From Fontibacter flavus (GTDB taxonomy: Bacteria > Bacteroidota > Bacteroidia > Cytophagales > Cyclobacteriaceae): a stretch of 5,351 nucleotides of DNA. The stretch lies in contig NZ_JBHLWI010000005.1 of assembly GCF_042432905.1 (NCBI RefSeq), positions 1 through 5,351 of the forward strand. Reading direction: 5' to 3'. This document shows, piece after piece, positions 1-5,351 of this stretch. A program made the translations under genes and the position numbers. How positions within the stretch are numbered: the stretch's first letter is position 1; every line of letters starts with the position of its first letter. Under the pieces are notes generated by a model. It made no database searches and was not told the DNA's origin. It worked only from the letters and a program-made list of their open reading frames with translations.

Positions 1-3000
1 CTTATGTGAACACCAACGAGACTTCCGAGCAGAGCGCAACGGCAACGACCACGATCACACAGTCCCCATCGCTGACCATCAGCAAAACTGTGGACGCTAC
101 CAATATTTCGGCTCCACAGGATCTGACCTACACGATCACGGTGACCAACACTGGCAACGTGAGTTTGACCGGAGTTGCGGTAACGGATCCTTTTGCAGGC
201 GGTGCTACATTGGAAAGCGGAGACGCTGACAATGACGGTGTGCTTGACATCGGAGAGGCCTGGGTTTACAGCGCTGTTTATGCAGCCACCCAGAGCGATA
301 TTGATGCGGGAGATGACCTGGTTAACACCGCTTATGTGAACACCAACGAGACTTCCGAGCAGAGTGCAACGGCAACGACCACGATCACGCAGTCCCCATC
401 GCTGACCATCAGCAAGACTGTGGACGCTACCAATATTTCGGCTCCACAGGATCTGACCTACACGATCACGGTGACCAACACTGGCAACGTGAGTTTGACC
501 GGAGTTGCGGTAACGGATCCTTTTGCGGGCGGAGCGGCCCTGGAAAGCGGAGACGCGAACAATAACGGCGTGCTTGACATCGGAGAGGCCTGGGTTTACA
601 GCGCTGTTTATGCAGCCACCCAGAGTGATATCGATGCGGGAGATGACCTGGTGAACACCGCTTTTGTGAACACCAACGAGACTTCCGAGCAGAGCGCAAC
701 GGCAACGACCACGATCACACAGTCCCCATCGCTGACCATCAGCAAAACTGTGGACGCTACCAATATTTCGGCACCACAGGATCTGACCTACACGATCACG
801 GTGACCAACACGGGCAACGTGAGTTTGACCGGAGTTGCGGTAACGGATCCTTTTGCAGGCGGTGCTACATTGGAAAGCGGAGACGCTGACAATGACGGTG
901 TGCTTGACATCGGAGAGGCCTGGGTTTACAGCGCTGTTTATGCAGCCACCCAGAGTGATATCGATGCGGGAGATGACCTGGTTAACACCGCTTATGTGAA
1001 CACCAACGAGACTTCCGAGCAGAGTGCAACGGCAACGACCACGATCACGCAGAATGCATCTATCATCATTAATAAGACAGCTGACAAAACTGTAGGCATT
1101 TTGGAAGGGGATTTGATTACTTATACTTATGTAGTGACAAATACTGGAAATGTGTCTATCAATAATATTAGTGTTGATGATGTACATCCGGGTACAGGTA
1201 CTTTAAGTACATTGTCAACTTCTGATGCGACTGATAATGTGTTGCCTGGACAAACGGTAACTTTCACAGCTACCTATACCGTGACGCAACAGGATATTGA
1301 TTTGAATACTTCTATTGTAAATACAGCTACTGCTACAGGAATTGCTGTAAATGGAGATCCGGTTTCGGCTTCTGATACGGAAACTATTACGCCTGAAGCG
1401 GCTTCGCCAAGTATTGAATTGATCAAAGAGGGTACTTATGTGGATGCCAATGGTGATGAATTGAAGAGTGCAGGCGATCAGATTGTCTATACTTTCACCA
1501 TCACTAATACAGGAAATGTTTCTTTAACTAATGTGGTGGTTACTGATCCATTTGTGGAAGTTTTGGGAGAGGCAATACCTGTTTTGACCCCAGGGTCTAC
1601 TGATGCCACTACCTTTACGGCTGTTTACACGGTTACACAAGCTGATGTCGACAGAGGCAATTTTAGAAATACGGCTCAGGTTACGGGTCAATACAATGGA
1701 GATGTTACAGCGACTGATGATGATTTCCAGACTTTTGCGAGTGTTTCCAGGATTAGGATGCAAAAAACAGCTGACAAGACAACGAATGTTGAAGCAGGAG
1801 ATGTAATTACTTATACCTATGTAGTTAGAAATACCGGGAATGTTACTATCAACGATGTAAATGTTACGGATGATCATCCTGGAACAGGAGTATTGAGTCC
1901 AATTACGACGACAGATCCAACTAATGGTATAGCGCCTTATGGAACGGTGACCTTTACTGCCACATACACTGTAACGCAAGAGGATATTGATAATAATATT
2001 CCAATAACTAATACAGCTACTGCCACAGCAACTTGTGTGAGAGGTTGTCAATTAGAATGGAAGGATACAGAAACCATTACTCCAATAGAAGCTGCTCCAC
2101 AAATTGACCTCCAAAAAGAAGGAACTTATGTGGACACTAATGGAGATGGTAGAGCAAGTGCTGGAGATCAGATTACTTATACTTTCACTATCACCAACAA
2201 TGGCAATGTGACATTGAACAATGTTCTGGTGACTGATCCTTTGGTGACAATGGAGGGTGTTGCGATAGCAAGCTTGGCTCCAGGCTCATTTGACGGAAAT
2301 ACATTCACTGCTGTGTATACACTGACTCAGGAGGATATTGATGCTGGTTCATTTACCAATACAGCCACTGTTTCATCCGATTATAAAGGTGAAAATGTGA
2401 ATGATACAGATAGTGATACACAGACTTTTGTAAGGGTAAGTGGAGTTGAAATTGAGAAAACGGCAGATAAGACTTCAGTGAGTGGTGCGGGTGAGGAAAT
2501 CATTTACACTTTAACAGTAACCAATACTGGTAACGTAACCCTTGAGAATGTCAATGTGATCGATGTAAAAGTAAACGTTGATCAAAATGTGGGCACTCTG
2601 GCACCAGGCGAAAGTGCAAGCGTTACTGCAACATATGTGGTAAGTCAGACTGATATGGATGCCGGTACGATTGTAAACGTAGCAACAGTCAGTGGTACTG
2701 ATCCTAATGGGGAAGACACTAACAATGAAGATAGTGTGACTGTGGGAGTTAATCAAAACCCTTCCCTTGCACTTAATAAATCTGCTGATAAAAATTCAGT
2801 CAGTGCAGCAGGAGAAGAGATTATTTATACTTTGACTGTTAGAAATAATGGCAACGTTACGCTTGAAAATGTTACTGTTGTCGATGCTAAAGTGAATGTG
2901 AACGAGAATGTCGGCACTTTGGCTCCAGGCGAAAGCGCTACAGTGACTGCCACTTATGTGGTGAGTCAGGCGGATATGGATACAGGCAGCATTGTAAACG

Positions 3001-5000
3001 TGGCAACTGTGAGTGGTACCGATCCAAACGGTAATGATACCGATACAGAAGACGGCGTGACCGTTGATGTCGATCAGAATGCTTCGCTTTCCTTGAACAA
3101 GACTGCAGATAAGACTTCAGTCAGTGCAGCAGGTGAAGAGATCGTCTACACGCTTACTGTGACCAACAACGGCAACGTGACCATTGAAAATGTAACGGTT
3201 GTTGACGAAAGAGTCAATGTTAACGAGAATGTGGGTACTTTAGCTCCAGGTCAAAGCGCTACAGTGACTGCCACTTATGTGGTGAGTCAGGCGGATATGG
3301 ATGCAGGCAGCATTGTAAACGTGGCAACTGTGAGTGGTACCGATCCAAACGGTAATGATACCGATACAGAAGACGGCGTGACCGTTGATGTCGATCAGAA
3401 TGCTTCGCTTTCCTTGAGCAAGACTGCAGATAAGACTTCAGTCAGTGCAGCAGGTGAAGAGATCGTCTACACGCTTACTGTGACCAACAACGGCAACGTG
3501 ACCATTGAAAATGTAACGGTTGTTGACGAAAGAGTCAATGTGAACGAGAATGTGGGTACTTTAGCTCCAGGTCAAAGTGCTACAGTGACTGCCACTTATG
3601 TAGTAAGTCAGGCGGATATGGATGCCGGTACAATCGTAAACGTGGCGACCGTGAGTGGTACCGATCCAAACGGAGCGGATACGGACACAGAAGATGAAGT
3701 AGTAGTTGAAGCAGAGCAGATAGCCTCTCTTACTGTAGAGAAGACTTCGGATGTGGATCAATATTCTGAACTTGGAGAAGTTATTGTCTATACCATTACA
3801 GTGACCAATACAGGAACTGTATCCTTGACAGATGTAAATGTGGTAGATCCACTGACAAAATATGAAACCATTATTCCTGTAATTGCTCCGGGTGTATCCG
3901 TTGAACTGGAAACCAGTTACACTGTCACCATAGATGACCTTGAGGCTGGATCCATCCTAAATACAGTAAATGTTGTCGCAACTGACCCGAATGGAAATGA
4001 AGTTACTGGAACTGATAATGTTACGGTTTCCGGTTCGGCAAAACAGATCATTGCCAATGATGATGACTTCGGAGATCGATTCCTGGATTTCACTGGAGTT
4101 TTAGGAAATATTCTTGAAAATGATTTGCTTGAAGGTCAGCGTCCTGATCCAGATGATGTAGACTTTGAGTTTACTGAACTGGATGGCATCATCGGTCTGA
4201 ATATCAATGAAAACGGTGAGTTGAGCTTGTTGATCCCTGGCATCAATGAAGCACGTGAGTATACACTAAGATATGTTCTTAGAGAGACAGCCAACCCAAC
4301 CAACAGTGATGAAGCGTTTGTAGTCTTTAGATTGTTGAATAATGAAGCTGATCTGAGCGTAACCAAAACTTCAAATGAAATCGAAATATTTGAAGGTGAT
4401 GAATTTGATTACGTGATCACTGTTAGCAATGTTGGCGGCACTGATGCCACGGAAGTTGAAGTGACTGATGATCTGCCAAACGGGTTGACGTATATCAGTT
4501 CAAGCTTCGTCTCTACTAATCCTGCGGTAGAATTGACTACCTCAGTGCAAGGAAATAGGGTGACTTGGTCAATTCCTTTCTTACCAGCTGACGCTGTTGT
4601 GACCATTACACTAAGAGTGAAAGCTAACGCCTTGACTGGCAATGTACCTGTCACGATTACAAATGGAGTGACTGTAGTTTCTGCAGAAGATGAAGTAACC
4701 CCTGGAGATAATAGTGATACTGATGTGAACACAGTAAGTCCATTCTTTATTCCTAACGTGATTACACCTGACGGAGATGGTAAGAATGATACCTTTGAAA
4801 TCAAAGGACTTGGTAAGTTTGTCAGCAACGAAATCATCATCTTTAACAGGTACGGAGATCATGTCTATCAGCGCAAAGACTACAACAATGACTGGAATGC
4901 TCCAGGTCAGGTTGCCGGTACCTACTTCTATGTTCTCACTGCGGTTGATTCTCAAGGAAGAACACATGATTTTAAAGGATGGATCCAAGTGATTAAATAA
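1..5000 (+). CDS. Giant repetitive T9SS type B surface protein (DUF11/DUF7507-like repeats), 5'-truncated
   Basis: The frame is open from base 1 (first full codon TAT at 3-5) to TAA at 4998-5000, giving about 1,665 visible residues. The GTG at 6 lies inside a repeat and is not a start; the true start and signal peptide are upstream. Residues here count that GTG as 1. Seen: 13 Ig-like repeats of about 107-132 aa with the recurring core K(T/E)..., YT.TVTN.GNV, V.D, TATY.VTQ.D, typical of DUF11/DUF7507 proteins; one tandem-95-like domain (1345-1446); and a C-terminal sorting domain (1580-1664). Known of the family: such proteins are exported by the T9SS and act as cell-surface adhesins or structural stalks. 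Inferred: a long extracellular stalk. No enzyme motif or membrane segment is visible. Cysteine is almost absent (one pair, residues 677 and 681). A strong terminator follows at once, so this is the last gene of its transcript. The class is secure; the ligand is unknown. Confidence 0.95.
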   Translation, partial: YVNTNETSEQSATATTTITQSPSLTISKTVDATNISAPQDLTYTITVTNTGNVSLTGVAVTDPFAGGATLESGDADNDGVLDIGEAWVYSAVYAATQSDIDAGDDLVNTAYVNTNETSEQSATATTTITQSPSLTISKTVDATNISAPQDLTYTITVTNTGNVSLTGVAVTDPFAGGAALESGDANNNGVLDIGEAWVYSAVYAATQSDIDAGDDLVNTAFVNTNETSEQSATATTTITQSPSLTISKTVDATNISAPQDLTYTITVTNTGNVSLTGVAVTDPFAGGATLESGDADNDGVLDIGEAWVYSAVYAATQSDIDAGDDLVNTAYVNTNETSEQSATATTTITQNASIIINKTADKTVGILEGDLITYTYVVTNTGNVSINNISVDDVHPGTGTLSTLSTSDATDNVLPGQTVTFTATYTVTQQDIDLNTSIVNTATATGIAVNGDPVSASDTETITPEAASPSIELIKEGTYVDANGDELKSAGDQIVYTFTITNTGNVSLTNVVVTDPFVEVLGEAIPVLTPGSTDATTFTAVYTVTQADVDRGNFRNTAQVTGQYNGDVTATDDDFQTFASVSRIRMQKTADKTTNVEAGDVITYTYVVRNTGNVTINDVNVTDDHPGTGVLSPITTTDPTNGIAPYGTVTFTATYTVTQEDIDNNIPITNTATATATCVRGCQLEWKDTETITPIEAAPQIDLQKEGTYVDTNGDGRASAGDQITYTFTITNNGNVTLNNVLVTDPLVTMEGVAIASLAPGSFDGNTFTAVYTLTQEDIDAGSFTNTATVSSDYKGENVNDTDSDTQTFVRVSGVEIEKTADKTSVSGAGEEIIYTLTVTNTGNVTLENVNVIDVKVNVDQNVGTLAPGESASVTATYVVSQTDMDAGTIVNVATVSGTDPNGEDTNNEDSVTVGVNQNPSLALNKSADKNSVSAAGEEIIYTLTVRNNGNVTLENVTVVDAKVNVNENVGTLAPGESATVTATYVVSQADMDTGSIVNVATVSGTDPNGNDTDTEDGVTVDVDQNASLSLNKTADKTSVSAAGEEIVYTLTVTNNGNVTIENVTVVDERVNVNENVGTLAPGQSATVTATYVVSQADMDAGSIVNVATVSGTDPNGNDTDTEDGVTVDVDQNASLSLSKTADKTSVSAAGEEIVYTLTVTNNGNVTIENVTVVDERVNVNENVGTLAPGQSATVTATYVVSQADMDAGTIVNVATVSGTDPNGADTDTEDEVVVEAEQIASLTVEKTSDVDQYSELGEVIVYTITVTNTGTVSLTDVNVVDPLTKYETIIPVIAPGVSVELETSYTVTIDDLEAGSILNTVNVVATDPNGNEVTGTDNVTVSGSAKQIIANDDDFGDRFLDFTGVLGNILENDLLEGQRPDPDDVDFEFTELDGIIGLNINENGELSLLIPGINEAREYTLRYVLRETANPTNSDEAFVVFRLLNNEADLSVTKTSNEIEIFEGDEFDYVITVSNVGGTDATEVEVTDDLPNGLTYISSSFVSTNPAVELTTSVQGNRVTWSIPFLPADAVVTITLRVKANALTGNVPVTITNGVTVVSAEDEVTPGDNSDTDVNTVSPFFIPNVITPDGDGKNDTFEIKGLGKFVSNEIIIFNRYGDHVYQRKDYNNDWNAPGQVAGTYFYVLTAVDSQGRTHDFKGWIQVIK
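222..257 (+). other. EF-hand-like calcium-binding loop, repeat 1
   Basis: The 12 residues DADNDGVLDIGE have the canonical EF-hand loop spacing: acidic residues at 1, 3 and 5, Gly at 6, a hydrophobic residue at 8, Asp at 9 and Glu at 12. The loop sits between strands of the Ig-like repeat rather than between helices, so it is a loop-only match. Calcium binding is inferred from the pattern. Confidence 0.6.
552..587 (+). other. EF-hand-like loop, repeat 2 (D3N, D5N variant)
   Basis: This is the same loop in the second unit, reading DANNNGVLDIGE. The Asp residues at loop positions 3 and 5 are both Asn, while Asp1, Gly6, Asp9 and Glu12 are kept. Asn is tolerated at these positions in many EF-hand loops, so binding may be retained at altered affinity. 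Confidence 0.55.
882..917 (+). other. EF-hand-like calcium-binding loop, repeat 3
   Basis: The loop DADNDGVLDIGE is identical in protein and DNA to the one in repeat 1, with all Asp/Glu ligand positions present. Confidence 0.6.
1443..1478 (+). other. Acidic NGD loop, possible calcium site, repeat 5
   Basis: The segment DANGDELKSAGD follows KEGTYV. Its D-x-N-x-D start and Asp at position 12 resemble calcium-binding loops of DUF11/SdrD-B-type surface repeats. Position 6 is Glu rather than the usual Gly, so the match is weaker than in repeat 7. Confidence 0.4.
2034..2048 (+). other. Only cysteine pair of the visible protein (CVRGC)
   Basis: Cys codons at 2034-2036 and 2046-2048 (residues 677 and 681) are the only two cysteines I find in the visible protein. 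They lie in the linker at the end of repeat 6. The matching stretch of repeat 4 has no Cys and a different sequence. In an exported protein this CxxxC could form a local disulfide or bind a metal; the sequence cannot decide. Confidence 0.6.
2133..2168 (+). other. Acidic NGDG loop, possible calcium site, repeat 7
   Basis: DTNGDGRASAGD lies exactly 690 bp after the equivalent loop of repeat 5. It has Asp1, Asn3, Asp5, Gly6 and Asp12, a dockerin/EF-hand-like pattern within a beta-sandwich repeat. Calcium binding is inferred. Confidence 0.5.
2436..3719 (+). repeat. 321-bp tandem repeat array, four units
   Basis: Units at 2436-2756, 2757-3077, 3078-3398 and 3399-3719 keep a strict 321-bp (107-aa) period, judged by the KTADKT-type codon at 2457, 2778, 3099 and 3420. 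Each encodes a DUF11-like domain with GEEI(I/V)YTLTV, NVGTLAPG, TATYVVSQ(T/A)DMD and a GTDPNG acidic linker. The stretches 2934-3254 and 3255-3575 differ at only 3 positions by eye (2982/3303, 3097/3418, 3221/3542). The latest duplication or conversion tract is therefore offset from the domain borders. The outer units are clearly diverged. Confidence 0.95.
3720..4037 (+). other. Diverged DUF11-like repeat 12
   Basis: Residues 1239-1344 keep the 321-bp phase of the array before them (AAG ACT at 3741) but have drifted: VEKTSDVDQYSELGE, YTITVTNTGTVSLTDV, then NVVATDPNGNEVTG. The shared linker with DPNG shows common descent with repeats 8-11. It closes the run of twelve consecutive Ig-like repeats. 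Confidence 0.85.
4038..4343 (+). other. Tandem-95 / cadherin-like beta-sandwich module
   Basis: Residues 1345-1446 do not follow the DUF11 pattern. They show IIANDDDFG, VLGNILENDLLEG, a hydrophobic core, then YTLRYVLRETANPTNSDEA. This resembles the ANDD...NVL.ND...G...YT.TY.(I/V)C...NPTNCD modules common near the C-terminus of flavobacterial surface proteins, from my knowledge of that family. Here the two usual Cys positions appear to be Arg and Ser. A structural role as a spacer is inferred. Confidence 0.65.
4344..4739 (+). other. Classic DUF11 domain (repeat 13)
   Basis: Residues 1447-1578 begin EADLSVTKTSNE and continue FDYVITVSNVGGTDATEVEVTD, DLPNGLTY, VTWSIP and ITLRVKA. This is the standard DUF11 (B_ant_repeat-type) signature, with the LP.G..Y motif that the other twelve repeats lack. 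It lies directly before the sorting domain and is probably the membrane-proximal end of the stalk. Confidence 0.85.
4743..4997 (+). other. T9SS type B C-terminal sorting domain (gliding-motility-associated, TIGR04131-like)
   Basis: The last 85 residues carry the family hallmarks in order: FIPNVITPDGDGKNDTF, IIIFNRYGDHVY, an aromatic and Asn-rich stretch ending NDWN, PGQVAGTYFYVL, and KGWIQVIK at the C-terminus. Length and motif order match the family. Known: this domain directs export across the outer membrane by the type IX system. Type B cargo such as SprB of Flavobacterium is thought to need a PorP/SprF-like partner. No such gene is visible in the 350 bases downstream. Confidence 0.95.
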
Positions 5001-5001
5001 G

Positions 5002-5020
5002 TTGTAGAAGAAAGCTACAA
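5002..5020 (+). other. Small inverted repeat just after the stop codon
   Basis: TTGTAG (5002-5007) and CTACAA (5015-5020) can form a 6-bp stem with a 7-nt loop two bases after the TAA. A T-run follows at 5026-5031. It is weak by itself and may be an accessory to the main terminator. Confidence 0.35.
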
Positions 5021-5039
5021 TAGTATTTTTTAAAAAATT

Positions 5040-5069
5040 AAAGAGGCGGCCAGATGGTCGCCTCTTTTT
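5040..5069 (+). terminator. Rho-independent terminator of the surface-protein gene
   Basis: AGAGGCGGCC (5042-5051) pairs with GGTCGCCTCT (5056-5065) around the 4-nt loop AGAT, with one G-T wobble. The stem extends by A-T pairs to 5040/5067 and runs into a T-tract (5065-5069, then GTTTT). It starts 39 bases after the stop codon and should end the transcript there. Confidence 0.92.
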
Positions 5070-5214
5070 GTTTTAAATACTTTTTGATGGAATGACCTGT
5101 CAAGTTGTTTAAAAGCCTAATTATCAGGTATTAATATTTATTAAAGATACCCATAATAATTTTCACCCCTATAAAAACGTATTATAAAAATAAATAAATG
5201 TGTTTTGTTTAAAA

Positions 5215-5222
5215 TATTTTTG
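5215..5222 (+). promoter_or_regulatory. Possible Bacteroidota -7 element (TAnnTTTG)
   Basis: TATTTTTG fits the Bacteroidota -7 consensus TAnnTTTG and lies 14 bases before the ATG at 5237. No TTG/TTTG stands at the expected distance of about 19-21 bases upstream, and such T-rich matches arise easily in AT-rich DNA. Tentative. Confidence 0.25.
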
Positions 5223-5236
5223 TGTTGATGCTTGAC

Positions 5237-5335
5237 ATGAAAAGCAAAAAAATGTATGTTTACGGCATAAAAGAATATTTGACAGTTTACCGGGGGTTAT
5301 TTCTGGTGCTGTTGGGGTCCCGGGGGCGTTTTTGA
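5237..5335 (+). CDS. Doubtful short ORF, possibly the start of a next gene
   Basis: ATG at 5237 (another in frame at 5228) opens a 32-codon frame to TGA at 5333-5335. It begins MKSKKMYVYG, continues with Lys, Tyr and Arg, then a short hydrophobic run LFLVLLG, and ends GSRGRF. The basic start plus hydrophobic stretch looks like the beginning of a signal peptide. A second frame, open to the window edge, reads VPGAFLTGFRS after the G-run at 5314-5317, so one missing base there would join the two. There is no Shine-Dalgarno site, which is usual in Bacteroidota. I do not recognise a product; it may be chance. Confidence 0.22.
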   Translation: MKSKKMYVYGIKEYLTVYRGLFLVLLGSRGRF

Positions 5336-5349
5336 CCGGGTTCCGGTCA
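5333..5349. other. Perfect short hairpin at the right edge
   Basis: TGACCGG (5333-5339) and CCGGTCA (5343-5349) form a perfect 7-bp inverted repeat with a 3-nt GTT loop. No T-tract is visible before the window ends. It could be an operator, an RNA hairpin or part of a larger element cut by the window. Confidence 0.5.
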
Positions 5350-5351
5350 TA

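Larger units (their letters stand above)
1..1052 (+). repeat. 330-bp tandem repeat array, three full copies plus an end
   Basis: Units of exactly 330 bp (110 aa) lie at 63-392, 393-722 and 723-1052, and bases 1-62 match the last 62 bp of a unit, so the array continues left of the window. Each unit encodes a DUF11/DUF7507-like domain beginning SPSLTISKTVDATN and ending in ATATTTITQ. By eye, phased from base 1, the first and third blocks (1-330 and 661-990) differ at 5 of 330 positions. The first and second (331-660) differ at about 16, ten of these packed into one 43-bp patch. Most changes are synonymous. Codons favour ACC/ACG, ATC and AAC, unlike the next repeats. High identity implies recent duplication or ongoing gene conversion. 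Confidence 0.97.
1053..2435 (+). repeat. Two-domain super-repeat of about 690 bp, two copies
   Basis: Four Ig-like domains alternate in two types. Type A (1053-1403 and 1743-2093) has KTADKT near its start, then a (D/H)HPGTG-type motif, and ends in DTETITP. Type B (1404-1742 and 2094-2435) has KEGTYVD, an NGD loop and a DxxTF end. Equivalent codons of A and A (1074 and 1764) and of B and B (1425 and 2115) are both exactly 690 bp apart, so the A+B pair was duplicated as one block. The copies have diverged far more than the 330-bp array, so this duplication is older. Codons here are AT-rich (ACT/ACA, AAT). Confidence 0.9.
5070..5351. other. Intergenic region: AT-rich, then a GC-rich right edge
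   Basis: Bases 5070 to about 5284 are strongly AT-rich with no convincing gene on either strand. From about 5285 the composition changes sharply to GC-rich with runs of G. I see no tRNA, rRNA or insertion-sequence end that I can support. A reverse-strand frame is open from the right edge to about base 5170, but most of it crosses AT-rich low-complexity DNA and reads like non-coding sequence. Confidence 0.6.

Noticed and set aside
6..8. GTG as the start codon of the large gene
   Set aside because: The frame is open to base 1, and the sequence around this GTG recurs at 336 and 996 inside repeats, so it is an internal valine codon.
466..705. Reverse-strand ORF over the 330-bp array
   Set aside because: It is antisense to the repeats, rich in Arg, Pro and Ser, and is best explained as a shadow of the coding frame.
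1..1052. CRISPR array
   Set aside because: The repeats are 330 bp, contiguous, in frame and coding, with no spacers.
1524..2051. 175-codon reverse-strand ORF
   Set aside because: It lies wholly inside the well-supported forward gene, has a skewed composition (Ile, Ser, Cys), and shows no domain pattern.
4409..4840. 143-codon reverse-strand ORF
   Set aside because: It overlaps the DUF11 and sorting domains antisense; its Ser/Thr/Val-rich sequence mirrors the forward codons.
5095..5140. Inverted repeat ACCTG ... CAGGT
   Set aside because: It has only 5 bp of pairing across a loop of about 25 bases in AT-rich DNA, which chance explains.
5232..5260. E. coli-like sigma-70 promoter (TTGACA, 17 bases, TATGTT)
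   Set aside because: Bacteroidota promoters use a different consensus, the -10 match is only partial, and it would start transcription inside the doubtful ORF.
5170..5351. Reverse-strand gene entering from the right edge
   Set aside because: One frame is open for about 60 codons, but most of it runs through AT-rich low-complexity DNA with no start, motif or terminator of its own.

Overview
The window is almost entirely one gene: the 3' part of a very large open reading frame on the + strand. It is already open at base 1 and stops with TAA at 4998-5000. It encodes a repetitive, acidic, secreted surface protein of at least 1,665 residues. The protein ends in an 85-residue domain of the gliding-motility-associated / type IX secretion (T9SS) type B family. 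That sorting domain, the AT-rich intergenic DNA and the alternating Ig-like repeats point to a member of the Bacteroidota (Flavobacteriia/Cytophagia-like). No species can be named from the sequence.

Layout. Bases 1-1052 hold the end of one unit and three full copies of a nearly identical 330-bp (110-aa) tandem repeat, each with an EF-hand-like loop. Bases 1053-2435 hold two copies of a two-domain super-repeat of about 690 bp, in more AT-rich codons. Bases 2436-3719 hold four 321-bp (107-aa) units, the middle ones 99% identical over one period. Bases 3720-4037 hold one more diverged repeat. Bases 4038-4343 hold a different beta-sandwich module that resembles the tandem-95 / cadherin-like domains of flavobacterial surface proteins. 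Bases 4344-4739 hold a classic DUF11 domain, and bases 4743-4997 the C-terminal sorting domain. A strong intrinsic terminator follows at 5040-5069. The last 280 bases are mostly AT-rich non-coding DNA. They end in a GC-rich, hairpin-containing patch with one doubtful short ORF that may be the start of a next gene.

The parts fit one job. The sorting domain would send the protein through the T9SS, and the stack of 13 DUF11/DUF7507-like beta-sandwich repeats would form a long stalk, perhaps stiffened by calcium. The N-terminal signal peptide and any ligand-binding head lie outside the window. I see no new multi-gene system here. The points of interest are the repeat evolution inside the gene, a codon-usage break at about 1053, a single cysteine pair, and the odd GC-rich right edge.
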